19,157 bases of DNA from DASRHY01 sp046765875 (GTDB lineage: Bacteria > Actinomycetota > Actinomycetes > Propionibacteriales > Kribbellaceae), in the NCBI GenBank assembly GCA_046765875.1, contig JBKPSJ010000041.1:1-19157 (forward strand), in the 5' to 3' direction. Position 1 is the first letter of the stretch. Each line of letters opens with the position of its first letter. The notes beneath the pieces were generated by a model. It made no database searches, was not told where the DNA came from, and was given only the letters and a program-made list of their open reading frames with translations. Positions 7,032 to 14,528 of this stretch are shown in pieces. A program made the position numbers and the translations under genes.

Positions 7032-8245
7032 TTCGGCGCCAGCTCCTTGGCGAGCTGCTCGATGAACAGGCCGACATCGGTGACGATGCCGCGTGCCTGG
7101 GCGGAGCCGCGGTCGGCGAGCTTGGTGACGGTCGCGGGGTTGATGTCCACACACGTCAGCGGAACGGAGGCGGGAAGGATGTTGCCGGTAGCGACCGAAT
7201 GAAGCATGGTCGCGACCATCAGGCAGTAGCCCACACCGTCGAGAGCGGCCCGCATCGCGCGCTGGCCTTCGAGGACGTCGGTGTACACGTCGGGTAGCGG
7301 GCCGTCGTCGCGCACCGAACCGACGAGGATGAACTGCTTGTTGTTCCGCACCAGGGCATGCATCACGCCTGAGGTCAGTACGCCCTGCTCGACCGCTGCC
7401 GTGATCGAGCCGGCCCGGCGGATGGTGTTGATCGCACGGATGTGGTGCTCGTGGCCGTGTATCACCCCGCGGCCCTCGGACAGGTCTACGCCGAGCGACG
7501 TGCCGTAGATCGACGCCTCGATGTCGTGGGTCGCGAGCGCGTTGCCGGCGAACAGGATGTCGACGTACCCGTTGTCGATCAGCGAGACCATCGACGGCGC
7601 CGCGCCGGTATGTACGACGGCAGGCCCGCCGACCCACAGGACCTTGAGCCCGGCCGCCTTCGCCTGGCGCATCCCGTCGGCGACCTGACGCACCAGAACG
7701 GCTTGCGGCTTCTCGCTGGAGACATCGGACTCCATGAAGCCGAACGAGCGGTCACCGTCCATCACCACGGCGGGTGGCATGACCCGGACACCCTGCGCGC
7801 TGGTCACGATTCGCATCCCGGCCTTCACGTCCGACATCGGGACGGTTCGCACGGTGTCGCCCTCGACGACCAGGCCACAGTCCATCTCCGGATTGCGCAC
7901 CGGAGCCCAGCGACCGCCGAGCCGCACGCTGGTCGCCAGGTTGGTGGTCGAGTAGAAACCCTCGGGGAATACCCCGTCGAGCTCTGCCTCGGTGATCTCC
8001 GGCTCGCCGGGGTCGACCAGGTTCGCGCCCCACGTCTGCAACCGCATGAGCAGTCGCTGCAGCGTGTCGTCGTCATCGGCTCCGATCGTCATCCGCGCCG
8101 TCGACGTGTCCTGCTTGTCGTGGCCGACGTCGAAGCGGTCGATGCTGTAGTCGCCGTCGTAGTCGCGGATCTCGTCCAGCACCCGCGACAGCAGGCCGGT
8201 ATCCATCAGGTGGCCGGTGATCTCGACCGTCTCAGTGACCTTCAC
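7028..8245 (-). CDS. TIGR00300 / LOR-SDH domain protein, ornithine-cyclodeaminase-like
   Basis: This protein of 405 residues starts GTG. The N-terminal part (about 1-100, VEITGHLMDTGLLSRVLDEI) matches the LOR/SDH conserved region. The rest (DGDRSFGFMESDVSSEKPQAVLVRQ, then the segments LKVLWVGGPAVVHTG, DILFAGNALATHDIE and VDINPATVTKL) fits the TIGR00300 family. Members include the C-terminal domain of cyanobacterial AgrE/ArgZ and archaeal proteins shown to convert ornithine to proline with NAD. Ornithine cyclodeamination is therefore the best guess, but the family is broad. It sits 7 bases after the membrane-protein gene and overlaps the crotonase start by 4 bases, an unexpected partnership for an amino-acid enzyme. 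Full family length; no truncation seen. Confidence 0.8.
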   Translation of the reverse strand: MKVTETVEITGHLMDTGLLSRVLDEIRDYDGDYSIDRFDVGHDKQDTSTARMTIGADDDDTLQRLLMRLQTWGANLVDPGEPEITEAELDGVFPEGFYSTTNLATSVRLGGRWAPVRNPEMDCGLVVEGDTVRTVPMSDVKAGMRIVTSAQGVRVMPPAVVMDGDRSFGFMESDVSSEKPQAVLVRQVADGMRQAKAAGLKVLWVGGPAVVHTGAAPSMVSLIDNGYVDILFAGNALATHDIEASIYGTSLGVDLSEGRGVIHGHEHHIRAINTIRRAGSITAAVEQGVLTSGVMHALVRNNKQFILVGSVRDDGPLPDVYTDVLEGQRAMRAALDGVGYCLMVATMLHSVATGNILPASVPLTCVDINPATVTKLADRGSAQARGIVTDVGLFIEQLAKELAPK

Positions 8246-8252
8246 GCCGATG

Positions 8253-8909
8253 TCATACCACGGCGCCGTCGTCGGGCGGTCCGTCGATCGGGGGCCGGTC
8301 CTTCATCCGGAACACCAGCGTGAGGAAGCCGCCGACGAACGCGAGCAGCGCGAATGCGATCACCCGGCCGCCGTGACCGCCGAGCAGCGCGGCCAGCAGC
8401 AGCACCGCGGGGCCGCCGATCAGCCCGGTCCAGGCCAGCTTCGAGATCCAGTCCAGTTTCGGCGCCGGCGCCGGCTCCGGCGGGACGTAGTGGTCCTGCT
8501 CGTCGTCGCGCTGGTCGTCACGCTGGGCCTCGCCGATCCGCTTCTCCTCGGCCGCGTCGGCATCGGCCACTGCGGCGGAGGGGCGGACGGCGGTGGTCTC
8601 CTTCTCGTCGTCGAGACGGACCGGGTCGACATCCTCGGCGGCCGGCCAGGGGTGCCCGCCACCTCCGTCGTCGTCTTGTAGATGCGCGATGAGCTCCGTG
8701 AAGATCGCGTCGTCGGTGGTGCGCTGGATGATCCCGCGGGCCCGGCCGGTCTCGGTGGCGTCCACGTAGAGGTAATCGCGGCCGACCGAGGGCTTGGTGT
8801 ACGCCGCGATGCCGGCGTCGGCCAGAGACTGCAACACGGTCTCGGCCAGCCGCGGATCCACCTCGCCGGCGGCCTCGTACGACCCGGCGCTCAACCCGTT
8901 GTCACGCAT
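8253..8909 (-). CDS. Conserved membrane protein with N-terminal soluble domain and two C-terminal TM helices
   Basis: This protein has 218 residues. The N-terminal part (about 15-75, EVDPRLAETVLQSLADAGIAAY ... YLYVDA) looks like a small alpha/beta domain of the kind seen in DUF2007-like proteins. Residues about 75-150 are acidic and probably disordered. Two hydrophobic helices follow at about 157-177 (TGLIGGPAVLLLAALLGG) and 182-203 (VIAFALLAFVGGFLTLVF), followed by a short Pro/Asp-rich tail. Its ATG overlaps the lipase stop by 8 bases (ATGCGTGA), so it is translationally coupled to the lipase. The function is unknown. Similar lipase plus tail-membrane-protein pairs occur in other actinomycetes, from memory. 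Confidence 0.78.
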   Translation of the reverse strand: MRDNGLSAGSYEAAGEVDPRLAETVLQSLADAGIAAYTKPSVGRDYLYVDATETGRARGIIQRTTDDAIFTELIAHLQDDDGGGGHPWPAAEDVDPVRLDDEKETTAVRPSAAVADADAAEEKRIGEAQRDDQRDDEQDHYVPPEPAPAPKLDWISKLAWTGLIGGPAVLLLAALLGGHGGRVIAFALLAFVGGFLTLVFRMKDRPPIDGPPDDGAVV

Positions 8910-9666
8910 CCCGGCTCACACGGGTGACGAAGGCGGCGGTGTCGGCGAAGATCCGCGGCGCATCGTTGTCCACGGTGGCCACGTGGTAACTGTTCTCCAG
9001 CAACGTCTCGGTCACGTCCCGTGACGAGATCCCCTGGAGCACCCGGCGCGACGAGCTGGGCTCGACCACGTGGTCGTTCACGGAGCGGAACAGCAGCAGC
9101 GGCTGGGTGACCTTGGCCAGGTCGTCGCGGGTGAGCTTCCACAACTGGGTCAGCGAGTGCAGCGCCTTGAGCGGCATCCGGTCGTAGCCGTGCTCGGTCG
9201 CGCCCGGCTTCTTGATGTCGTCGACGATTCCGGGAAAGGAGGGGACCAGCACCTTGAGCACCGGGAGTGCGGCCAGCCGCCGGTCCTCGGTGGAGACCGA
9301 CGGGTTGACCACCACCACACCGTCGATGTCCGAGCCGTGCTCCTCGGCCAGCCGCAGCACCAGGCAGCCGCCCACCGACAGCCCGGCGACGACCACGTTG
9401 CTGTGCTCCTTGCGGAGCCGCTCCAGCTCGTTGTCGAGTACGGCGTACCAGTCCTGCCACCGGGTTGCGTTCAGCTCCTGCCAGCGGGTCCCGTGCCCGG
9501 GCAGCCGCGGCAAGGCGACTCCGAAGCCCTGATCGGCCAGGTACTCCGCGAACGGCCGCATCGAGTACGGCGATCCGGTGAATCCGTGGCTGAGCAGCAC
9601 GCCGGTCTTGGCGTTGTCGCCCACGCCGTGGTGGCGGAATTCCTCCGCATGGGCTTGGACGGGCAC
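8902..9666 (-). CDS. Alpha/beta-hydrolase carboxylesterase / monoacylglycerol lipase
   Basis: This 254-residue protein has the alpha/beta-hydrolase fold. HGFTGSP (near 27) forms the oxyanion hole. The catalytic triad is Ser97 in GLSVGG, Asp198 in SVNDHV and His228 in NSYHVA. Size and sequence style match the Est30 carboxylesterase/monoglyceride lipase group, which hydrolyses short- to medium-chain esters or monoacylglycerols. The GTG start at 9666 was chosen because AGGAGGAG lies a few bases upstream and the protein then begins just before the fold; the open frame upstream is not family-like. No signal peptide is seen, so it should be cytoplasmic. It is the first gene of the four-gene minus-strand operon and is divergent from the acyltransferase gene, with 146 bases between the starts. 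Confidence 0.9.
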   Translation of the reverse strand: MPVQAHAEEFRHHGVGDNAKTGVLLSHGFTGSPYSMRPFAEYLADQGFGVALPRLPGHGTRWQELNATRWQDWYAVLDNELERLRKEHSNVVVAGLSVGGCLVLRLAEEHGSDIDGVVVVNPSVSTEDRRLAALPVLKVLVPSFPGIVDDIKKPGATEHGYDRMPLKALHSLTQLWKLTRDDLAKVTQPLLLFRSVNDHVVEPSSSRRVLQGISSRDVTETLLENSYHVATVDNDAPRIFADTAAFVTRVSRDA

Positions 9667-9690
9667 CCTCGACTCCTCCTGGACCAGCAG

Positions 9691-9706
9691 CCTGCTGTGC
9701 AACAGG
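9691..9706. promoter_or_regulatory. 16-bp dyad in the lipase/plsC divergent region
   Basis: CCTGCTG and CAACAGG are reverse complements with one mismatch around a TG centre. The site lies 24 bases upstream of the lipase start, between the two divergent genes. It could be a repressor site for the lipase operon or a chance dyad. Confidence 0.3.
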
Positions 9707-9757
9707 TCTGACCGCCATGGTCGCACGTGACCCGAACCGGCGACACCGGGTCTCGGA

Positions 9758-9787
9758 TTGCCGGGTGTTGTTCTGTCCACATAGGGT
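9758..9787 (+). promoter_or_regulatory. SigA-type promoter for the acyltransferase gene
   Basis: TTGCCG (9758-9763) and TAGGGT (9782-9787) are separated by 18 bases, a good actinobacterial housekeeping promoter. Transcription would start near 9794, giving a leader of about 20 bases that includes the GGAGG ribosome-binding site at 9800-9804. Confidence 0.6.
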
Positions 9788-9812
9788 TTGCCGTGAGGCG
9801 GAGGTGGCTGTC

Positions 9813-10592
9813 GTGCTCTTCTACGTGTTCTTGCGCCGGATCTTGTTGGGGCCGCTGATCAATTTCATCTTCCGCCCGTGGGTCAAGGGCCTGGAGAACG
9901 TACCGACCGTTGGCCCAGCGCTGCTGGTCAGCAACCATCTGGCCTTCTGCGACTCGGTGTTCCTGCCGCTCGCGGTACCGCGCCAGGTGCACTTCCCGGC
10001 CAAGTCGGAGTACTTCACCGGTCAGGGGTTCAGGGGCCGGCTGGTGGCGGCGTTCTTCCGCGCCATCGGACAGGTGCCGATCGACCGGTCCGGTGGCCGG
10101 GCGTCGATGGCCGCTCTGGACACCGGTATCCAGATCCTGAACGAGGGCAAGCTGTTCGGGATCTACCCCGAGGGCACCCGCTCGCCGGACGGCCGGCTGT
10201 ACAAGGGGCGTACCGGCGTCGCCCGGATCGCGATCGTCGCCGGCGTCCCGGTGATCCCGTGCGCGATGATCGACACCGAGAAGATCCAGCCGCCCGGCCG
10301 GGTACTGCCGCACTGGCTGGAGCGGGTCCCGGGCAAGCGGCTGCCGCGGATCATCCGGCCCGGCGTGGTGATCGGCAAGCCGCTGTACTTCACCCGGTAC
10401 TCGGGGATGGAGCGCGACCGGCTCGCCCTGCGCTCGGTCACCGACGAGATCATGTACGCGCTGATGGACCTGTCCGGCCAGGAGTACGTCGACATGTACG
10501 CGACCAAGGCCAAGGAACTCATCCGCGCCGGGGTGAAGCCGGAGAACACCGTCGTACCGCGCGATGGAGCGCCCGATACCAAGGCCTCCTAG
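9813..10592 (+). CDS. 1-acyl-sn-glycerol-3-phosphate acyltransferase (PlsC family)
   Basis: This 259-residue membrane-associated acyltransferase would make phosphatidic acid or acylate a related glycolipid. The catalytic NHLAFCD motif (His42, Asp47), the substrate-binding FPAKSEYF near 66, YPEGTRS with Glu120, and a VPVIPCAM motif near 145 are all present. The N terminus has a hydrophobic stretch (LLGPLINFIF) typical of the family. GTG 9813 was chosen because GGAGG lies 8 bases upstream and actinobacterial relatives begin at this point; the earlier in-frame codons overlap the promoter. In M. tuberculosis the likely counterpart is Rv2182c, between aroG and fadD15, as here. The gene ends in a stop codon that overlaps the stop of the convergent lipoprotein gene. 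Confidence 0.92.
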   Translation: MLFYVFLRRILLGPLINFIFRPWVKGLENVPTVGPALLVSNHLAFCDSVFLPLAVPRQVHFPAKSEYFTGQGFRGRLVAAFFRAIGQVPIDRSGGRASMAALDTGIQILNEGKLFGIYPEGTRSPDGRLYKGRTGVARIAIVAGVPVIPCAMIDTEKIQPPGRVLPHWLERVPGKRLPRIIRPGVVIGKPLYFTRYSGMERDRLALRSVTDEIMYALMDLSGQEYVDMYATKAKELIRAGVKPENTVVPRDGAPDTKAS

Positions 10593-11815
10593 AACGTGCT
10601 GATGGCCGACAACAGCTTGGTCATGATCGGGTCGGTGCTCTTCAGGCTGCCCGCCATCAGCAGCGCCACCGAGACCCGCCGTTGCGGCACCACGGCCAGC
10701 AACGACGTGTAGCCGGGCAGCTGGCCGTGATGCCCGTACGCATCGCCGAGGCCGAGCGACTGCGAGAACCGCTCGGTGCCGAGCCCGTAGTCGCCGTCGC
10801 CGGCGGTCATCGCGTCGACGATCGTGGCCGGCACGACCCGGCCTCCGTACAACTGGTAGCCCCAGCGGGCCACGCTCGCGGCGTCTGCGGCCATCCCGCC
10901 GGCTGCCGTCGCCGCGCTCGCGACCGCACGGCATGGCAGATACCCGTCCGGACGACCCGGGCACGCCGGGACGCGGGCGGTCGCGACCGGGGCCGGCGGC
11001 CTTTCGACGTCCTGGACCGCGACCCGGGACAGCCCGGCCGGGCGGAGCAGGTCGCGGCGCAGCACGGTGGCCAGCGACCGGCCGGTGACCTTCTCGATCA
11101 GCATGCCGAGCAGCAGGTACCCGGGGTTGCTGTACGCGTAGAGCCCGTAGTCCGGGCCGACCTTGGCCGAGTAGTGCGACAACGCCTCGGCCGGCGTCCA
11201 GTGCCGGGTCGGCGCCGCCCGGAAGATCTTGTCCGCCGCCGCGTAGTCGGCCGGCAGGTAGTCCGGTACGCCGGACCGCATGGCGAGGAACCGCCGCACG
11301 CTGGACTTGTTCGCGGTCAGCGGGTGCTTGACGTATGCCGACAGCGGTTTGTCCAGGTCGATCCTGTGCTGTGCCGCCAGCCGGAGCACCTCAGCCGCTA
11401 CGAAGGTCTTGGTGATGCTGGCGATGGCAAACGTGGTATGAGGCACCACCCGCCGCTCGGCGTCGTCCGTACCGGCTGCGCCGGTCCAGGCCCAGTCGTC
11501 GGTCTGGACCGCGGCGGTGACGCCGCGTGCCGCGGTCTCGGCGTCCGGGGCCAGCTTGTAGCGGCTCACAACTTCGTCCAGCACAGCCTGCAACCTAGCC
11601 GCCCGGGCTGGTTCAAGCGCCCGCGATCCGGGCGGTGGGAACTGAGCCGTCGGCGCTGACGGCGAGGTGGTGGGGACCGCCGGGTTCTCGCTGACCGATG
11701 CGAACGTGCCGGTGTTCGGCGCCGCGGTCGGCTCGGTCGAGTCGCGGGCCTCCGAGGTGCATCCGCCGGCCACTAGGGCAACCGCCGCCATACCGGCCGT
11801 CAACGTCGAGCGCAC
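10589..11815 (-). CDS. Beta-lactamase-like serine hydrolase lipoprotein (class C / peptidase S12 fold)
   Basis: This protein has 408 residues. An N-terminal lipoprotein signal (MRSTLTAGMAAVALVAGGC) should anchor it outside the membrane. A Thr/Ser/Pro-rich linker follows to about residue 60. The penicillin-binding fold has SITK (Ser133, Lys136), YSN in AYSNPGY near 230, and HHG in GHHGQLPGY in place of KTG. This set fits D-alanyl-D-alanine carboxypeptidases, class C-like beta-lactamases and esterases; true antibiotic resistance is not implied. GTG 11815 was chosen because it gives a normal signal peptide. ATG 11845 (10 residues longer, with two Asp in the n-region) is the alternative, and neither has a strong ribosome-binding site. 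The gene faces plsC, with overlapping stop codons. Confidence 0.85.
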   Translation of the reverse strand: MRSTLTAGMAAVALVAGGCTSEARDSTEPTAAPNTGTFASVSENPAVPTTSPSAPTAQFPPPGSRALEPARAARLQAVLDEVVSRYKLAPDAETAARGVTAAVQTDDWAWTGAAGTDDAERRVVPHTTFAIASITKTFVAAEVLRLAAQHRIDLDKPLSAYVKHPLTANKSSVRRFLAMRSGVPDYLPADYAAADKIFRAAPTRHWTPAEALSHYSAKVGPDYGLYAYSNPGYLLLGMLIEKVTGRSLATVLRRDLLRPAGLSRVAVQDVERPPAPVATARVPACPGRPDGYLPCRAVASAATAAGGMAADAASVARWGYQLYGGRVVPATIVDAMTAGDGDYGLGTERFSQSLGLGDAYGHHGQLPGYTSLLAVVPQRRVSVALLMAGSLKSTDPIMTKLLSAISTF

Positions 11816-12099
11816 CCCGTCATCGTGCCCACGCACTCCTGCCATGTCGAGCACGGTCCGGCGACGGTCTGGGGAGCCCTTGTGAGCGCAGAACCCCCCA
11901 GACACGCCGGGCACCAGGGGCACTGGTTGCTGGCCGGTTCCATCGATATGGACGTCCCGGGTGCCAAGTGAGACACCCGCCCACCGTGATGACCGGGTGC
12001 CCCTGTGGTGGAGACGGAGCAGGGCTGGTTTCATGACGCGGTTCTCGCGGCCCACAACTGGCGGCGGGGCTGGTGGGGGACTGGCCTAGGCTTGGGCGC
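11816..12099. other. Divergent intergenic region between lipoprotein and DAHP synthase genes
   Basis: About 284 bases without a convincing gene. It holds a 6-bp hairpin (CGGGTG 11958-11963, CACCCG 11974-11979) lying inside a longer inverted pair (CACCAGGGGCAC 11912-11923 against GTGCCCCTGTGGTG 11997-12010, one extra T). It also holds the TAGGCT box for the DAHP synthase gene. Because that gene appears leaderless, any RNA structure here would belong to the lipoprotein transcript. Confidence 0.5.
12087..12092 (+). promoter_or_regulatory. -10 box of a probable leaderless DAHP synthase transcript
   Basis: TAGGCT ends 7 bases before ATG 12100, and no ribosome-binding site lies between. No clear TTGnnn -35 is seen at 16-19 bases, so the assignment rests on the -10 box and spacing. 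Confidence 0.4.
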
Positions 12100-13473
12100 A
12101 TGTCAGCCGTGACCGTTCCCGCGCCGCCGCTGCCCGGCGTACCCACCCTCGACGACCTGTGGGCGCTCGGTCCGAAGCAACAGCCGCAGTGGCCGGACCA
12201 GGCCGCGCTGGCCGGCGTTGTGGACGGTCTGCGGAAGTTGCCGCCGCTGGTGTTCGCCGGCGAGTGCGACGAGTTGCGCGCCAAGATCGCGGCGGTCTCG
12301 CGCGGCGAGGCGTTCATCCTCCAGGGCGGCGACTGTGCCGAGACGTTCAGCGGGGTGACCGCGGACAACATCCGCGCCAAGCTGCGGGTGCTGCTCCAGA
12401 TGGCCGTCGTGCTGACGTACGCCGCCAGCGTGCCGGTGGTCAAGGTCGGCCGGATCGCCGGCCAGTACGCCAAGCCCCGCAGCAGCGGGATCGAGACCCG
12501 CGAGGGCCTGTCGCTGCCGGCGTACCGGGGTGACGCGGTCAACGGCCTGGAGTTCACCGAGCAGTCCCGTACGCCGGACGCGCAGCGGTTGCGCGAGGTG
12601 TACAACGCGGCTGCGGCGACGCTCAACCTGACCCGCGCGTTCACCACCGGCGGGTATGCGGACCTGCACCAGGTGCACGCCTGGAACACCGACTTCGTGA
12701 AGTCCTCGCCGGTCGGGCAGCGGTACGAGCGGCTGGCCGGCGAGATCGAGCGGGCCCTCGCCTTCATGCGCGCCTGCGGGGCGAACCCGGAGGAGTTCCA
12801 CACCGTCGACTTCTACGCCAGCCACGAGGCGCTGATCCTGGAGTACGAGCACGCGCTGACCCGGATCGACTCGCGCACCGAGACGCCGTACGGAACGTCC
12901 GGGCACCTGCTGTGGATCGGTGAACGGACCCGGCAGGTCGACGGCGCGCATGTCGAACTGGCGGCCGCGCTGCGCAACCCGATCGGCGTCAAGGTCGGGC
13001 CGGCGACGACCGAGGACGACGTCCGGGCGCTGATCGACAAGCTGAACCCGAAGGGGGAGGAGGGCCGGCTCACGCTGATCACCCGGATGGGCGCCGGCCG
13101 GATCCGCGACGGGCTGCCGCCGCTGCTGGAGGCGGTGCGCGACCACGGCTCACCGGTCGCCTGGGTGTGCGACCCGATGCACGGCAACACGTACGAGACG
13201 CCGAACGGCTACAAGACCCGCAACTTCGACGACGTGCTCACCGAGGTGCAGGGCTTCTTCGACGCGCACGAGGAGATCGGTACGTGGCCGGGCGGGCTGC
13301 ACGTCGAGCTGACTGGTGACGACGTGACCGAGTGTCTCGGCGGTGGCGAGCAACTGGCCCCGGCCGACCTGGTGAACCGGTACGAGACGGCCTGCGACCC
13401 ACGGCTGAACCGCCACCAGTCGCTGGAGCTCGCCTTCCTCGTCGCCGAGCGGCTCCGCGGCGCCCAGGCATGA
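12100..13473 (+). CDS. aroH: Class II 3-deoxy-7-phosphoheptulonate (DAHP) synthase
   Basis: This 457-residue enzyme condenses phosphoenolpyruvate and erythrose-4-phosphate, the first step of the shikimate pathway. It is the plant-like class II type. The metal ligands are visible as Cys79 (GGDCAETF), His361 (DPMHGNT), Glu403 (HVELTGDD) and Asp433 (CDPRLN). Each lies exactly 8 residues before the known M. tuberculosis AroG ligands (87, 369, 411, 441), so the alignment is essentially gap-free over that span. RSSGIE near 130 and KVGPAT near 303 are also family motifs. ATG 12100 was chosen over an upstream in-frame ATG (12073) because of the TAGGCT box 7 bases before it. Its stop overlaps the aldolase start by 4 bases (ATGA). 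The symbol follows Streptomyces usage; aroG is the mycobacterial name. Confidence 0.95.
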   Translation: MSAVTVPAPPLPGVPTLDDLWALGPKQQPQWPDQAALAGVVDGLRKLPPLVFAGECDELRAKIAAVSRGEAFILQGGDCAETFSGVTADNIRAKLRVLLQMAVVLTYAASVPVVKVGRIAGQYAKPRSSGIETREGLSLPAYRGDAVNGLEFTEQSRTPDAQRLREVYNAAAATLNLTRAFTTGGYADLHQVHAWNTDFVKSSPVGQRYERLAGEIERALAFMRACGANPEEFHTVDFYASHEALILEYEHALTRIDSRTETPYGTSGHLLWIGERTRQVDGAHVELAAALRNPIGVKVGPATTEDDVRALIDKLNPKGEEGRLTLITRMGAGRIRDGLPPLLEAVRDHGSPVAWVCDPMHGNTYETPNGYKTRNFDDVLTEVQGFFDAHEEIGTWPGGLHVELTGDDVTECLGGGEQLAPADLVNRYETACDPRLNRHQSLELAFLVAERLRGAQA

Positions 13474-14498
13474 TCGACCTCCGTAGCGACACCGTCACCA
13501 GGCCGTCCGCTGGGATGATCCAGGCGATGTCGTCGGCCGACGTCGGCGACGACGTGTACGGCGAAGACCCGACGGTCAACGAGCTCGAGACCGAGGTGGC
13601 CGGGCTGCTCGGCCAGGAGGCGGCGCTGTTCACCGTCACCGGCTCGCTGGCGAACGTGCTCGGCGTCCGGGCGCTCGTACCGGTCGGCGCGGAGGTGCTG
13701 TGCGAGGCGACCGCCCACATCGCTCGCGCCGAGCTCGGCGCGCACGGCGCGGTCGGCGGCGTGACGATGCGGACCTGGTCCGCGCCGCGCGGCCAGATCG
13801 ACCTGGAGCAGATCCGCGCGCTGATCGCGCCCGACCTCGGGCCGTACTTCGTCAGCACCGCGGCGGTGTCGGTCGAGGACACGCACAACTTCGGTGGCGG
13901 CAGCGTCCAGCCGAAATCCCTGTACGACGCGCTGGCCGACGACCTCGACGCGGCCGGCGTGAAGTTGCACATGGATGGCGCCCGGCTGTGGAACGCAGCG
14001 GTCGCCACCGGCGTACCCGTCGCGGACTATGCGAGCCGGGCGACCACCGTCAGCGTGTGCCTGTCGAAGGGGCTCGGCGCTCCGGTCGGCTCGCTGGTGG
14101 CCGGACCCGCCGACCTGATCGCCGAGGCGCGGGTATGGCGCAAGCGGCTCGGTGCCGGCTGGCGGCAGGCCGGGGTGCTGGCCGCGGCCGGGTTGTACGC
14201 CGTACGCAACAACGTCGACCGGCTTGCCGACGACCACGCCAACGCCCGGGCGATCGCGGAGGTGCTGGCCGATGCCGTACCGGGGTCGGTCAAGCCTGAT
14301 CAGGTGGAGTCAAACATTGTCGTGGTCGACCTGGCCGGGACGGGCAACCCGGTGCCCCAGGTGGTTGCCGAGGCCAAGTCCGCCGGCGTCCTGGTCGGTG
14401 GTGTCGGGCCGACGCTGCTGCGTCTGGTGACGCACCTGGACGTGTCAGCCGCCGACTGCCGCCGGGCCGCCGAGGTCATCGTGTCGATCGTCCGCTGA
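13470..14498 (+). CDS. Low-specificity L-threonine aldolase
   Basis: This 342-residue PLP-dependent enzyme of the beta-eliminating lyase fold cleaves L-threonine or L-allo-threonine to glycine and acetaldehyde. It begins with the signature IDLRSDTVTRPS and has DDVYGEDPTVNELE, VEDTHNFGGG near 132, and HMDGARLWNA near 169 with the PLP-contacting Asp. The PLP lysine is Lys200 in CLSKGLGAPVGS. Length and motifs are complete. Its ATG overlaps the DAHP synthase stop by 4 bases, so it is co-translated with that gene, a pairing with no obvious shared pathway. Stereochemical preference (L or allo) cannot be read from sequence. Confidence 0.92.
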   Translation: MIDLRSDTVTRPSAGMIQAMSSADVGDDVYGEDPTVNELETEVAGLLGQEAALFTVTGSLANVLGVRALVPVGAEVLCEATAHIARAELGAHGAVGGVTMRTWSAPRGQIDLEQIRALIAPDLGPYFVSTAAVSVEDTHNFGGGSVQPKSLYDALADDLDAAGVKLHMDGARLWNAAVATGVPVADYASRATTVSVCLSKGLGAPVGSLVAGPADLIAEARVWRKRLGAGWRQAGVLAAAGLYAVRNNVDRLADDHANARAIAEVLADAVPGSVKPDQVESNIVVVDLAGTGNPVPQVVAEAKSAGVLVGGVGPTLLRLVTHLDVSAADCRRAAEVIVSIVR

Positions 14499-14515
14499 AC
14501 GGTTAGCTGACGACA

Positions 14516-14521
14516 TAGGGT
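14516..14521 (+). promoter_or_regulatory. -10 box of a probable leaderless transcript for the small membrane protein
   Basis: TAGGGT lies 7 bases before ATG 14529, with no ribosome-binding site between. CTGAAC at 14495-14500 could be a weak -35 at a short 15-base spacing. The same ACATAGGGT string occurs at the plsC promoter (9779-9787). Confidence 0.4.
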
Positions 14522-14528
14522 CGAGCGC

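Noticed and set aside
9878..11659. 593-codon plus-strand frame across plsC and the lipoprotein gene
   Set aside because: It spans two convergent genes with clear motifs and has none of its own.
10589..11815. Antibiotic-resistance beta-lactamase
   Set aside because: SITK, YSN and HHG are shared by many carboxypeptidases and esterases; nothing specific for resistance is visible.
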